Source: Gammaproteobacteria bacterium (GTDB taxonomy: Bacteria; Pseudomonadota; Gammaproteobacteria; RBG-16-57-12). Taken from it: a stretch of DNA of 39,977 nucleotides. The translations under genes were made by a program, and so were the position numbers. How positions within the stretch are numbered: position 1 is the stretch's first letter; the number at the start of each line of letters is the position of its first letter. The stretch spans positions 1 through 39,977 of the forward strand of contig JAKIVC010000029.1 in assembly GCA_021647245.1 (NCBI GenBank), in the 5' to 3' direction. The notes beneath the pieces were generated by a model that saw only the letters and a list, made by a program, of their open reading frames with translations, was not told the DNA's origin and ran no database searches. Shown here one piece after another: positions 1 through 7,214 of this stretch.

Positions 1-81
1 TCTGCATTGAGCGAACAAAAAAACACTCGACTCGTTCAGCAGAAAGAACAACGAGGGCGTTATTCTGCTTCTTTAGCTTGA
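1..81 (+). CDS. 3' end of an unidentified gene (partial)
   Basis: Frame 1 is open from the window edge for 26 codons and ends at TGA 79-81. The peptide is polar and rich in Gln, Arg and Ser and ends in RGRYSASLA. The stop lies at the foot of an inverted repeat (80-106), as expected for a gene end. Too little is visible to name a family. Frame 3 is also open here but runs through the hairpin, so frame 1 is preferred. Confidence 0.4.
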   Translation, partial: SALSEQKNTRLVQQKEQRGRYSASLA

Positions 82-106
82 GGGTGGGTGATAATCCACC
101 ACCCTC
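80..106 (+). terminator. Hairpin after the partial gene
   Basis: GAGGGTGG (80-87) is perfectly complementary to CCACCCTC (99-106), with an 11-nt loop. It begins inside the stop codon of the upstream partial gene. No T-tract follows, so it may be a weak or Rho-assisted terminator, or simply mRNA 3'-end protection. Confidence 0.45.
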
Positions 107-236
107 AGGCCAATAAGTGATCACTTTGGGGGGGGTGATTTGCGGTGTGCTTACTTGCAGGATTTAGGTTTCAGGAAGTTAAAAATATCATTTAAGTGAG
201 GTCAATAGGCACACATTTATGCTATGGCCTTTAAAT

Positions 237-518
237 ATGAAACCTATCAATTGGAATCCAAGAGATAAAAACCAAGCTCTTATTGAAAGAAGAGGCATCT
301 CATTTGAAGATGTTGTTTTTTACTTGCAGTCTGGTGGATTATTGGATGATGTTTTGCATCCAAACAAAGAAAAACATCCACATCAGCGAGTGTTTGTAGT
401 TTCGATTGATCAATATGTGCACTTGGTTCCCTATGTCGAAAATGATGAAGAAATATTCTTGAAAACGGTTATTCCAAGCAGGAAAGTAACCCGGCAATAC
501 CTTGGAGGTAAAAAATGA
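237..518 (+). CDS. BrnT-like toxin of a type II toxin-antitoxin pair
   Basis: About 93 residues. The segment RRGISFEDVV followed by a short beta-rich core and a C-terminal SRKVTRQY resembles the BrnT/DUF497-like RNase fold, in which a compact toxin cleaves RNA until bound by its antitoxin. The next gene overlaps it by four bases (ATGA, 515-518) and looks like a ribbon-helix-helix antitoxin, which supports the assignment. An in-frame ATG at 219 would add six residues (MLWPLN). I chose 237 because MKPINWNPRDKNQ is the more family-like N terminus, but neither ATG has a strong Shine-Dalgarno. Toxin-first order matches brnTA-type operons, where the antitoxin usually represses the pair. Exact subfamily is uncertain. 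Confidence 0.68.
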   Translation: MKPINWNPRDKNQALIERRGISFEDVVFYLQSGGLLDDVLHPNKEKHPHQRVFVVSIDQYVHLVPYVENDEEIFLKTVIPSRKVTRQYLGGKK

Positions 519-814
519 AAAAACTTCAATTGGATGCAGAAGAGCAAGAAATATTAGAAGCTTTTGAAGCGGGTGAGTTTCAATCAGACATGCCGCACTC
601 TCGTAAAGAATTTATTGAGCAATCAGCAGCCCAAACATTCAAGAAAGATAAACGAATAAATATAAGAATATCAGGGAGAGATCTTGCTGCTATTCAAAGG
701 CGAGCATTAGAAGAAGGTATGCCGTATCAAACATTGGTAGCCAGCATTCTACATAAATATGTTTCTGGCAGTCTGTATGATGTCACGGCAAATAGATCAA
801 CGGACAGAGCTTAG
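515..814 (+). CDS. CopG/ribbon-helix-helix antitoxin
   Basis: 99 residues. The N-terminal half (MKKLQLDAEEQEILEAFEAG) is the acidic region usual in CopG-type antitoxins paired with BrnT-like toxins and probably binds the toxin. Residues about 48-90 carry KRINIRISGRDLAAIQRRA and then GMPYQTLVASILHKY, the beta strand and two helices of a ribbon-helix-helix DNA-binding fold. The start is well supported: GGAGG at 504-508 lies 6 bases before the ATG and the gene overlaps the toxin stop by four bases, implying translational coupling. It probably neutralises the toxin and autorepresses the promoter upstream of 219. Confidence 0.78.
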   Translation: MKKLQLDAEEQEILEAFEAGEFQSDMPHSRKEFIEQSAAQTFKKDKRINIRISGRDLAAIQRRALEEGMPYQTLVASILHKYVSGSLYDVTANRSTDRA

Positions 815-1186
815 GAGGTGATAATTTAACCCTAATATGTTGGATTATTATTCAGTTAAAAATTTAAGCTTGTTTTATGAGGCTTCAAGTAGGCTGCGCT
901 GTAATGAGCTTTGAAAGTGAAATAAAGCATCTAATCGGGTAGCCAAGGGTTTCTACCCTCAGTCCCCACACCATCCCGCATGCGGCTCCGCACGGGGCGG
1001 TTCCCCACGATGTTTTAAAGTCACAACATGCAGTGACCAAGTGGACTGCCAAATAGTTTTGCAAGAGGCATATATGATGCAGTATTACAATGTTGATCGA
1101 CCCCATCAGTATAATCTAAGGGTTATTCCCCGTGATAGCGGAAGAAAAACTTAACTTATTGTTCGGTAGTCGTTGACCACTACACG
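815..1186. other. Gene-free stretch between the toxin-antitoxin pair and the ABC permease
   Basis: Apart from the group II intron fragment at 931-1005 I see no coding sequence here. The open frame at 885-1106 on the minus strand runs straight through the intron domains and has no family-like content. The A/T-rich 815-900 segment follows the antitoxin stop and shows no clear terminator. Confidence 0.6.
931..1005 (-). mobile_element. Group II intron 3' remnant (domains V and VI)
   Basis: Read on the minus strand, this stretch contains AACCGCCCCGTGCGG, then CCGCATGCGGGATGGT, then a second stem closing with CTACCCGATT. This matches domain V (CGC-containing stem, internal bulge and terminal loop) followed by the domain VI stem and the typical 3' end of bacterial class C introns. 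No reverse transcriptase or 5' intron boundary is found in the 180 bases between it and the permease gene, so this is a fragment. Class C introns insert next to terminators, which fits a location downstream of the leftward ABC operon. Confidence 0.72.
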
Positions 1187-1972
1187 TTAGCTGCGGGTGC
1201 CTTTGCCCGTATTGAGAAGCCAGAGTGCAAAAAGGGAGAGTCCGGCAATGAAGAGTAGAATGAGGCCAAATGAGGCGAAGGGGGTAATGTCGGAGCTGCC
1301 CAATATGCCGTAACGAAAGCCGTTGACCATGTAGAGGATCGGGTTGGCAAGTGAGACGCTCTGCCAGAATTCGGGCAACATGCTAATGGAGTAAAAGATT
1401 CCACCCAGATAGGTGAGGGGAGTCAGAATGAAGGTGGGGACGATGGAGATGTCATCAAATGAGTTGGCGTAGATGCCGTTAACCAGGCCTGCCAGTGAAA
1501 AGAGAATGGCGGTGAGCAGCGCAATGGCGATGGTGATGCCGTAGTGAGCAATGTTGAGGTCACTAAAAAAGAGCGACACTAAGGTCACCGCGATACCAAC
1601 CACTAGGCCACGGGCAACACCACCGGCAACAAAGCCGCAGAGGATGATGTAACTCGGTAGGGGGGCTACCAGCATCTCCTGAATATGGTTTTGGTATTTT
1701 GCGCTGTAAAATGAGGAGACTACGTTGCTGTATGAGTTGGTGATAATCGCCATCAATATTAGGCCGGGCACAATATAATCCATATATTTGTAACCCTCCA
1801 TGTCACCAATCTGTGAGCCGATCAGACTACCAAAAATGACAAAGTAGAGTGAAGTGGTGATGACCGGTGGCAGAATGGTCTGCATCCAGATACGCATGAA
1901 GCGCATGACCTCTTTAATGAGTATGGTCTGGAAGGCGATATATTTTTCTGATGCCGTCATTTTATTGGCCAC
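1187..1972 (-). CDS. yadH: ABC-2 type transporter permease, YadH-like
   Basis: 261 residues, close to E. coli YadH (256). It has six predicted hydrophobic segments of the ABC-2 fold. Landmarks shared with YadH are FMRIWMQTILPPVITTSLYF near the N terminus, IVPGLILMAIITN, FSLAGLVNGIYANSFDDIS and the FILTPLTYLGGIFYS loop. It forms the membrane channel of an exporter whose ATPase is the adjacent upstream gene; the two overlap by 11 bases, so they are co-translated. The natural substrate of YadGH is not established and nothing here narrows it. The gene order ATPase then permease is the same as in E. coli yadGH. Confidence 0.9.
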   Translation of the reverse strand: MANKMTASEKYIAFQTILIKEVMRFMRIWMQTILPPVITTSLYFVIFGSLIGSQIGDMEGYKYMDYIVPGLILMAIITNSYSNVVSSFYSAKYQNHIQEMLVAPLPSYIILCGFVAGGVARGLVVGIAVTLVSLFFSDLNIAHYGITIAIALLTAILFSLAGLVNGIYANSFDDISIVPTFILTPLTYLGGIFYSISMLPEFWQSVSLANPILYMVNGFRYGILGSSDITPFASFGLILLFIAGLSLFALWLLNTGKGTRS

Positions 1973-2888
1973 CGTTGTGTTGATTTACCAGGCTCAAAAA
2001 AAGCTGCTCCAGTCGGTTACTTTTATTGCGCATGCTTAATACTTTAATGTTGTGTTGGCTGAGTGCTTCGAAGAGTTTGTTGATGCCCGCCTCTTTAGGG
2101 ATATGTACCTCAAGGGTGGTTTGGTCAATGAGGCTGATAGCATGGTCGGCAATGGTGGGAAGCACCTCAATGGGTTCGGCAAGATCCAGTACAAACGCTT
2201 CATTGTTGAGTTGGTTTAGCAGTTTTTTCATGCTGGTATTTTCAATAATTCGACCTTGATCAATAATCGCAATATTCCGGCACAGGCTCTCTGCCTCCTC
2301 TAGGTAGTGAGTGGTGAGAATAATCGTGGTGCCTTGTGCATTGATCTCCTTTAGAAACTTCCACATGCTGTGACGTATTTCGATGTCGACCCCTGCGGTG
2401 GGTTCATCCAGAATAAGTAGCTTCGGCTCATGTACCAGTGCTCGAGCAATCATCAAACGTCGTTTCATCCCTCCCGAAAGATTGCGCGACATGGTGCGGC
2501 GCTTTTCCCACAATCCAAGCTGTTTGAGATACTTTTCTGCGCGTTGGGTCGCCGTGGTGCGGTCGATGCCGTAATAACCGGCCTGATTAACAATCACCTC
2601 TTGCACTGGCTCCCACGCATTGAAATTGAACTCTTGCGGCACCAAACCAATGCATGACTTGGCTGCTTCCAGCTCATGGTCGATATTGTGACCAAATATC
2701 GATACCTCTCCGGCACTTTTATTGATCAATGAACTGAGGATGCCGATGGTGGTGGATTTTCCTGCGCCATTGGGCCCAAGCAGGGCGAAAAAATCACCTT
2801 GCTCGACTGTCAGGTCGATGCCATTAAGTGCGGTCAAGCCGCTCTTATAGGTTTTTTGAAGTGCGTGAATAGAGAGTGCGGCGGTCAT
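1962..2888 (-). CDS. yadG: ABC transporter ATP-binding protein, YadG-like
   Basis: 308 residues, the length of E. coli YadG. The Walker A motif GPNGAGKST is at residues 38-46. The signature NLSGGMKRRL follows in the middle of the protein, then Walker B LLILDEPTAGVD and the H-loop TTHYLEEAE. The C-terminal part after about residue 220 is the accessory domain usual in ABC-2 drug/lipid-type exporters. It powers the permease encoded just downstream. It is divergent from the HPt/HD-GYP gene at 3055, and the roughly 100-160 bases between them (2889-3054) must hold both promoters. Confidence 0.93.
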   Translation of the reverse strand: MTAALSIHALQKTYKSGLTALNGIDLTVEQGDFFALLGPNGAGKSTTIGILSSLINKSAGEVSIFGHNIDHELEAAKSCIGLVPQEFNFNAWEPVQEVIVNQAGYYGIDRTTATQRAEKYLKQLGLWEKRRTMSRNLSGGMKRRLMIARALVHEPKLLILDEPTAGVDIEIRHSMWKFLKEINAQGTTIILTTHYLEEAESLCRNIAIIDQGRIIENTSMKKLLNQLNNEAFVLDLAEPIEVLPTIADHAISLIDQTTLEVHIPKEAGINKLFEALSQHNIKVLSMRNKSNRLEQLFLSLVNQHNGGQ

Positions 2889-3054
2889 GGTTGTCTGGGT
2901 TCAATAGTCAAATAAGGAGTGAGATATTCTAGCATAGCTATCTCTTCTGGGTGTTTCGTATGGGTAATAAAAATATAGAATTTAATGTTAATTAATGGCG
3001 GGTTTTGTCGATGGTCATGGCGATACATTTTTATCTTTATGGGATATTGATTTT

Positions 3055-4161
3055 ATGGCGTTAGAGTATGACTCAGAGGTTGATGGCGATCTGCTAAAAG
3101 ATTTCCTCGAAGATTTTGTTGAAAAACAGCGGGAGCTTGAGGGGGATTTGATGCGCCTGGAGGCGGGTCCGGATGATCAGGAGCTGTTGGCCAATATATT
3201 TCGTGCTGTCCATACCATTAAAGGTAACGCCTGTTTTTGCAAAATGGAGCCGGTCTCACAGTTTGCACACTCGCTTGAGGAGCTATTGCAAGTATTACGC
3301 GTGGGTACGATGAGTTTTTCTCCCCAGCTGGGTGAGGTCGTGTTGCTCTCAATGGATCGCCTTAACACCATTGTGCAATGTTTTGTTGCGGGGGAGTCTC
3401 AAGAGGTTGAGCAAAACAAAAAAATTGAAGAGAGCCTGACCGACATCAGTAGTGTTCAGGGGGGTGAACAGTACGCCGCCATTCAGTATAGCCTCTGCCT
3501 GCTGAGTGAAAGTTTTGACGATCTAGGAAGTGACTTTGACCTCTCTGCAGAGAGTGGCGAAGCCGATTCGGCCGCCTCTTGTGGATTAGAGGGTGATCTG
3601 GATTACTTCTATCTTTTGATGAAGCAGTGCGAGCAACGCTCCATTTTCTGGCAGGGGCGGGGAGAGCGGATATTGGCCCTGGCCATGGAGATGAATGCAC
3701 TGGCCGGAACACCGGTTGAACCCTACAAACTTACCGCCGCCATCTATCTGCACGACTTTGCCATGGGCTTGCTGCCGGAATTTATTATCTCAAAAAATGA
3801 ACGATTGAATGAGAGCGAGCTGGCACAGTTACGAAACCACCCACTGGTTGCTGCACAATTGGTGGAGCGCCTCTCCGGATGGGAGGGGGTGAGCGAGATG
3901 ATCCTGCAACACCATGAGCGCGTCGATGGCAACGGTTATCCGAAACAACTTAAAGGTGATGCTATCTGCGAGGGTGCTCAGCTCATCAGTGTGGTAGATG
4001 CCTATATCTCACTGACGCGACCAAGGGCTGATCGCCTGCATAAACGCTCAGTGATGCGCGCCATACTGGAGCTGAACAATAATAAATCCACACAGTTTTC
4101 AGAACGCTGGGTAAGGGTGTTGAATACGGTGGTTAAGCAGCACTATTTAAATCCAGCCTAG
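3055..4161 (+). CDS. HPt domain fused to an HD-GYP-type domain
   Basis: About 368 residues. The N-terminal four-helix HPt domain carries FRAVHTIKGNACF, with phosphoacceptor His53 and the following Lys-Gly. After a roughly 100-residue acidic linker comes an HD-GYP-like domain: His233-Asp234, NHPLVAAQLVERL, HHE at 286-288, DGNGYP ending at 296, and VVDAYISLTRPR. HD-GYP domains hydrolyse cyclic di-GMP, and HPt domains relay phosphoryl groups, so this may couple a phosphorelay to c-di-GMP. The usual HDIGK lysine is replaced (HDFAM), so activity is uncertain. The reading frame is also open from ATG 2995 (adding 20 residues), but MALEYDSEVDGDLL at 3055 is the more HPt-like start. Confidence 0.78.
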   Translation: MALEYDSEVDGDLLKDFLEDFVEKQRELEGDLMRLEAGPDDQELLANIFRAVHTIKGNACFCKMEPVSQFAHSLEELLQVLRVGTMSFSPQLGEVVLLSMDRLNTIVQCFVAGESQEVEQNKKIEESLTDISSVQGGEQYAAIQYSLCLLSESFDDLGSDFDLSAESGEADSAASCGLEGDLDYFYLLMKQCEQRSIFWQGRGERILALAMEMNALAGTPVEPYKLTAAIYLHDFAMGLLPEFIISKNERLNESELAQLRNHPLVAAQLVERLSGWEGVSEMILQHHERVDGNGYPKQLKGDAICEGAQLISVVDAYISLTRPRADRLHKRSVMRAILELNNNKSTQFSERWVRVLNTVVKQHYLNPA

Positions 4162-4165
4162 GAGA

Positions 4166-4318
4166 GCCTCGGACTGAGGGTGAATCGACTGCGGAAAAGC
4201 CATTCCGGTCCCTTTCTCCGATCTTTTTCGTTGAATATGCCTAATATCAACCTCAAACGATCAAAAAAATGGACTCAAAATGGCTTTCCCTCGCTGCGAT
4301 CATCTCAGTCCGACAGGC
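4166..4318. repeat. Long imperfect inverted repeat
   Basis: The left arm (4166-4206) starts GCCTCGGACTGAG and includes GGAAAAGCCATT. The right arm (4277-4318), read in reverse complement, starts GCCTGTCGGACTGAG and includes GGAAAGCCATT. About 40 bases per arm pair with a few small insertions, around a 70-base centre. It sits between two convergent genes (stops at 4161 and 4372). It could be a MITE-like element or a large bidirectional 3'-end hairpin. The reading frame across it (from 4180) has no recognisable protein. Confidence 0.6.
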
Positions 4319-4371
4319 CTCCTAGCGGTTTTATGCTCACTGCTTGGGCTGGATTCGATTTATGAAATATT

Positions 4372-4818
4372 TTACTGTTTGCCGTAAAAATGCGCTTGAA
4401 ATTTTTCACGGTAAGTTTCATGACAGCTCAGGCAGTTGTTCTGAAGTACCGAAAAGGCAGAGATGACCGCTTGGCCATTTTTTTGCTTTGCGATTTCAGC
4501 AAGCTTGCGGGCCGATTGATGTGTCGCCATATCCCCCTCTTTGAAGGCCGCCATTTCGGTTCCCAGAAGGCTCATAATGCGCATTCGCTCACTCACCGGG
4601 GGTTTGGGATGGTCTGCGATTTTCAGTGCCGCCTCTTCTACTCGCGGCCAATCTTCGCTTGAAATACCGGCCGTTATATTTTGCATCTCCTGCCCCATAT
4701 CAAACATGATTTTTTGCAACACCAACGGCTCGCTCTGTTCGGCGATTGTTGGGCTGGAAAACAACAGGGTGATCATGGCGGTGCTAAATACACCCTTTCT
4801 AATGCGGCAAGTTTTCAA
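4372..4818 (-). CDS. Cytochrome c'-like (class II) monoheme c-type cytochrome
   Basis: 148 residues. The N terminus is a Sec signal peptide (basic MKTCRIRKG, hydrophobic core, probable cleavage after TIA near residue 26), so the protein is periplasmic. The rest is helical. The single heme-binding motif CLSCH is at residues 129-133, near the C terminus and followed by ETYREKF. This is the layout of the four-helix-bundle cytochromes c'/c-556 rather than class I cytochromes. Family members carry electrons or bind NO/CO; which applies is not visible. It lies 60 bases downstream of the pentaheme cytochrome on the same strand, so the two may be partners. Confidence 0.8.
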   Translation of the reverse strand: MKTCRIRKGVFSTAMITLLFSSPTIAEQSEPLVLQKIMFDMGQEMQNITAGISSEDWPRVEEAALKIADHPKPPVSERMRIMSLLGTEMAAFKEGDMATHQSARKLAEIAKQKNGQAVISAFSVLQNNCLSCHETYREKFQAHFYGKQ

Positions 4819-4880
4819 TTTTTGTCTCCTCTGGTTTTTGTTGGGTAATCGTCGCTAAGTTAGCCCCGTGGTCGGTTCGA

Positions 4881-6578
4881 CTACGGTATCTGAAACTGTA
4901 GTTTTGTCATGGGTACAAACTTGAAAGTAGAGGCGCTATACATCGCTTCAAAGTCTGCAACTTCAAGGCTTGAGTCCTGAAATAGGTCCTGACCAAATGC
5001 GTAGGATAAGGTTTGGTAGAGCAGCTCAGCCGTGATGGTGTAGCTACCCGTGGGTAGCCCATCGATTCGATAGCTGATTTGATCACTGCCGCCGATGAAG
5101 TTGGGGTCAGTGCGTGCATGACCTTTTACCGCAACGTCATTGGGCACTGTCTCTTTATTAAACCCCGTGGGGAGTATGCGGTTATCTTTTAGGTATTTCA
5201 TGCTACGCAGCAGGGTATAGTTCACCTCTTCGTCACTGTTGCCCATAATCGCTTCATACACCTGTACTTGGTCTGCGGAGGTGATGAGATCATGGTGCAG
5301 CTCGTAGCGGGATAGGTCACTATCCGCATCCAGACCCTCTACGCTGCCATTCTCATTGGGCCGGCCAGATTCAAAAACAATATCTCCGCCACTGTCACGC
5401 ACTGTTACATGTAGTACCACGCGGCGTGAAGGGTATCCGCTGGGTAGTTTATGCCCGGTCTGGCTCTCTATTTTCAAGGTGAAACCCAACTGGCCATTAA
5501 CCAAGGAGGATTGTAGTCGCTGAATGCTGGCCGCGTTGGATAGCATTGTTTCCGTTTTGGCGATGGTCTCGGCAAAGTTATTTGAAAGAATGCCGAGCTG
5601 GTCGCGATTCTTATCAAAAATATCCAGCATCATCTTGTTGGCACCAATAAAGTCATGAAGCGCAAAATTGTCTCGTTGAGTGGTTAACCAGCGAGGACGC
5701 GTCGCCATAATGACACCGTCTGTGCGCGACATATGACAATCCTGGCAACTCTTTAGTTCGGCATAATCACTATGGAGCCACTCGCTATAGGGTGTTTGCT
5801 CAGGAAACTCATCTGCGTAAGTTTGACTCAAGATGGCTCCCGACCCATCCACATACGGTGTCTTTAGTTCATGGCAGGTTGCACAGAGTTCAGATTTTTG
5901 CACATGGGTGCTATAGGTTGGCGTATACCCGGTGTGATTAATCATTGGCTGGGTATATACATTATCGTAGGGGCCGTAGATGGTTTTAGCCTCATTGATC
6001 TCAAAGTGGCCGGAGAAACCGTCGGCGGTGCCCAGCTGAGGGTTGTCTGTAATTTGATGACATAAAGTACAGCTGACGGCATCCATTGCCGCATCGTGGC
6101 GCGGATGGCTCTCACTCAAGAAACCGTCGTCAAAAATAGAGAGGGTGTTACCGCTGCGACGAATCTCTTCATTCGCCATGGGCGCGTGGCAACGTGTGCA
6201 TTTATCGTTAATCAGCTCGGCCAGTTGAGGGTTGCGATTGAGTTCACTGCGTACCTTGGCCAGCCAAAATGGATCACGGGTCGCATTGGCCATCATGGTG
6301 GATGACCAGTCCGTTACAATGGAGACATCATTGCCCGCCTCATCACTCAATCCATCGTGACACATGACGCAGTTTGTCGAGCCGGAAAAATGCTCAGAGG
6401 TGAAGGTGGGGTCACCTGAAGAGAGCGGGGATAACTCAAATTCAAGCTGTTCAGTGACGCTGACACTGCTGTCAACGGGTTCACTCTTATCCGGGCTGCT
6501 ATTGCAGGCCGTCATCAACAAGAGATAGAGGCATCCTAAAGCGATTAACATTGATTGTTTGAATTGAAGCATCTTCAC
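4881..6578 (-). CDS. Pentaheme c-type cytochrome, probable lipoprotein
   Basis: 565 residues. A hydrophobic leader ends LLMTAC at Cys25, suggesting a lipobox and membrane anchoring. Five CXXCH motifs lie in the N-terminal half: CVMCH (70), CTRCH (127), CTLCH (170), CATCH (232) and CQDCH (278). Spacing resembles the cytochrome c554/c' multiheme superfamily. The C-terminal half has no heme motifs and contains GHKLPSGYPSRR and a beta-rich stretch of the kind often found in this group. AAGGAGTG precedes the start, giving good start support. A role in periplasmic electron transfer or nitrogen/sulfur compound redox chemistry is inferred; the substrate cannot be read from sequence. Confidence 0.82.
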   Translation of the reverse strand: MKMLQFKQSMLIALGCLYLLLMTACNSSPDKSEPVDSSVSVTEQLEFELSPLSSGDPTFTSEHFSGSTNCVMCHDGLSDEAGNDVSIVTDWSSTMMANATRDPFWLAKVRSELNRNPQLAELINDKCTRCHAPMANEEIRRSGNTLSIFDDGFLSESHPRHDAAMDAVSCTLCHQITDNPQLGTADGFSGHFEINEAKTIYGPYDNVYTQPMINHTGYTPTYSTHVQKSELCATCHELKTPYVDGSGAILSQTYADEFPEQTPYSEWLHSDYAELKSCQDCHMSRTDGVIMATRPRWLTTQRDNFALHDFIGANKMMLDIFDKNRDQLGILSNNFAETIAKTETMLSNAASIQRLQSSLVNGQLGFTLKIESQTGHKLPSGYPSRRVVLHVTVRDSGGDIVFESGRPNENGSVEGLDADSDLSRYELHHDLITSADQVQVYEAIMGNSDEEVNYTLLRSMKYLKDNRILPTGFNKETVPNDVAVKGHARTDPNFIGGSDQISYRIDGLPTGSYTITAELLYQTLSYAFGQDLFQDSSLEVADFEAMYSASTFKFVPMTKLQFQIP

Positions 6579-6830
6579 TCCTTAATTATTTATTTTTCCG
6601 GCGTGCATTAGATAATGCTAATAAGGAGTGGGTCATGCAATGTGGCAAATTGCCGCACCTTGGGGATGGCTGCTTTTTAGTGTCGGATAAATAACCATAA
6701 AATTATTATAGTATCTATCCGGCCTGTCGATATTGGAATCAGGAAATGGGCGGGTGGGCAATGTGCGATATGCCTCTGTCTTGATGAAGTGGAAAATACC
6801 AACGCTGTAATATGTTATTGAGGATGAGAG

Positions 6831-7208
6831 ATGAAAAAGCAGATAATCTCCGGGTTTGTGATGGCTATACTGTTTTCAACCGCACAGGCTGTGAATGATG
6901 AGTATGAAGAAGCGATAACCCAGCTGAAAAATCAACAGTACCAACAGGCACTGCCGACGTTGCAATCACTGGCAGAGCAGGGCGATTCTCGTTCTATTTT
7001 CAACCTGGCTATCATGTATCACAGTGGTGTTGAGGTGGCGTTTGACGAGCAAAAAGCAGTTGAACTTTACAAAATAGCGGCACAAAACAATGTGATCGAA
7101 GCGCAGCAATATCTGGCAGCGGGTTACCGCGAAGGGTGGTGGGGTCTGCCGATGGATTATCAGAAATACCGCTACTGGATGGATAAGGCAGAAAACCCGG
7201 ATAACTGA
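6831..7208 (+). CDS. Small secreted Sel1-repeat protein
   Basis: 125 residues. The N terminus (MKKQIISGFVMAILFSTAQA) is a Sec signal peptide, cleaved after about residue 20. The mature part has helical repeats of Sel1/TPR type, for example LPTLQSLAEQGDSRSIFNLAIMY and AVELYKIAAQNNVIEAQQYLA, each with the small residues and Leu/Ala spacing of Sel1 repeats. Such proteins are adaptors for protein-protein contacts in the periplasm. GAGG upstream of the ATG supports the start. It converges with the potassium channel gene, leaving only six bases between the two stop codons. Confidence 0.72.
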   Translation: MKKQIISGFVMAILFSTAQAVNDEYEEAITQLKNQQYQQALPTLQSLAEQGDSRSIFNLAIMYHSGVEVAFDEQKAVELYKIAAQNNVIEAQQYLAAGYREGWWGLPMDYQKYRYWMDKAENPDN

Positions 7209-7214
7209 GCGGTT

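Noticed and set aside
885-1106. 73-codon frame considered as a small gene
   Set aside because: Most of it is the structured RNA sequence of the group II intron domains V and VI.
4180-4365. 61-codon frame after the HPt/HD-GYP gene
   Set aside because: It lies inside the long inverted repeat and has no family-like sequence.
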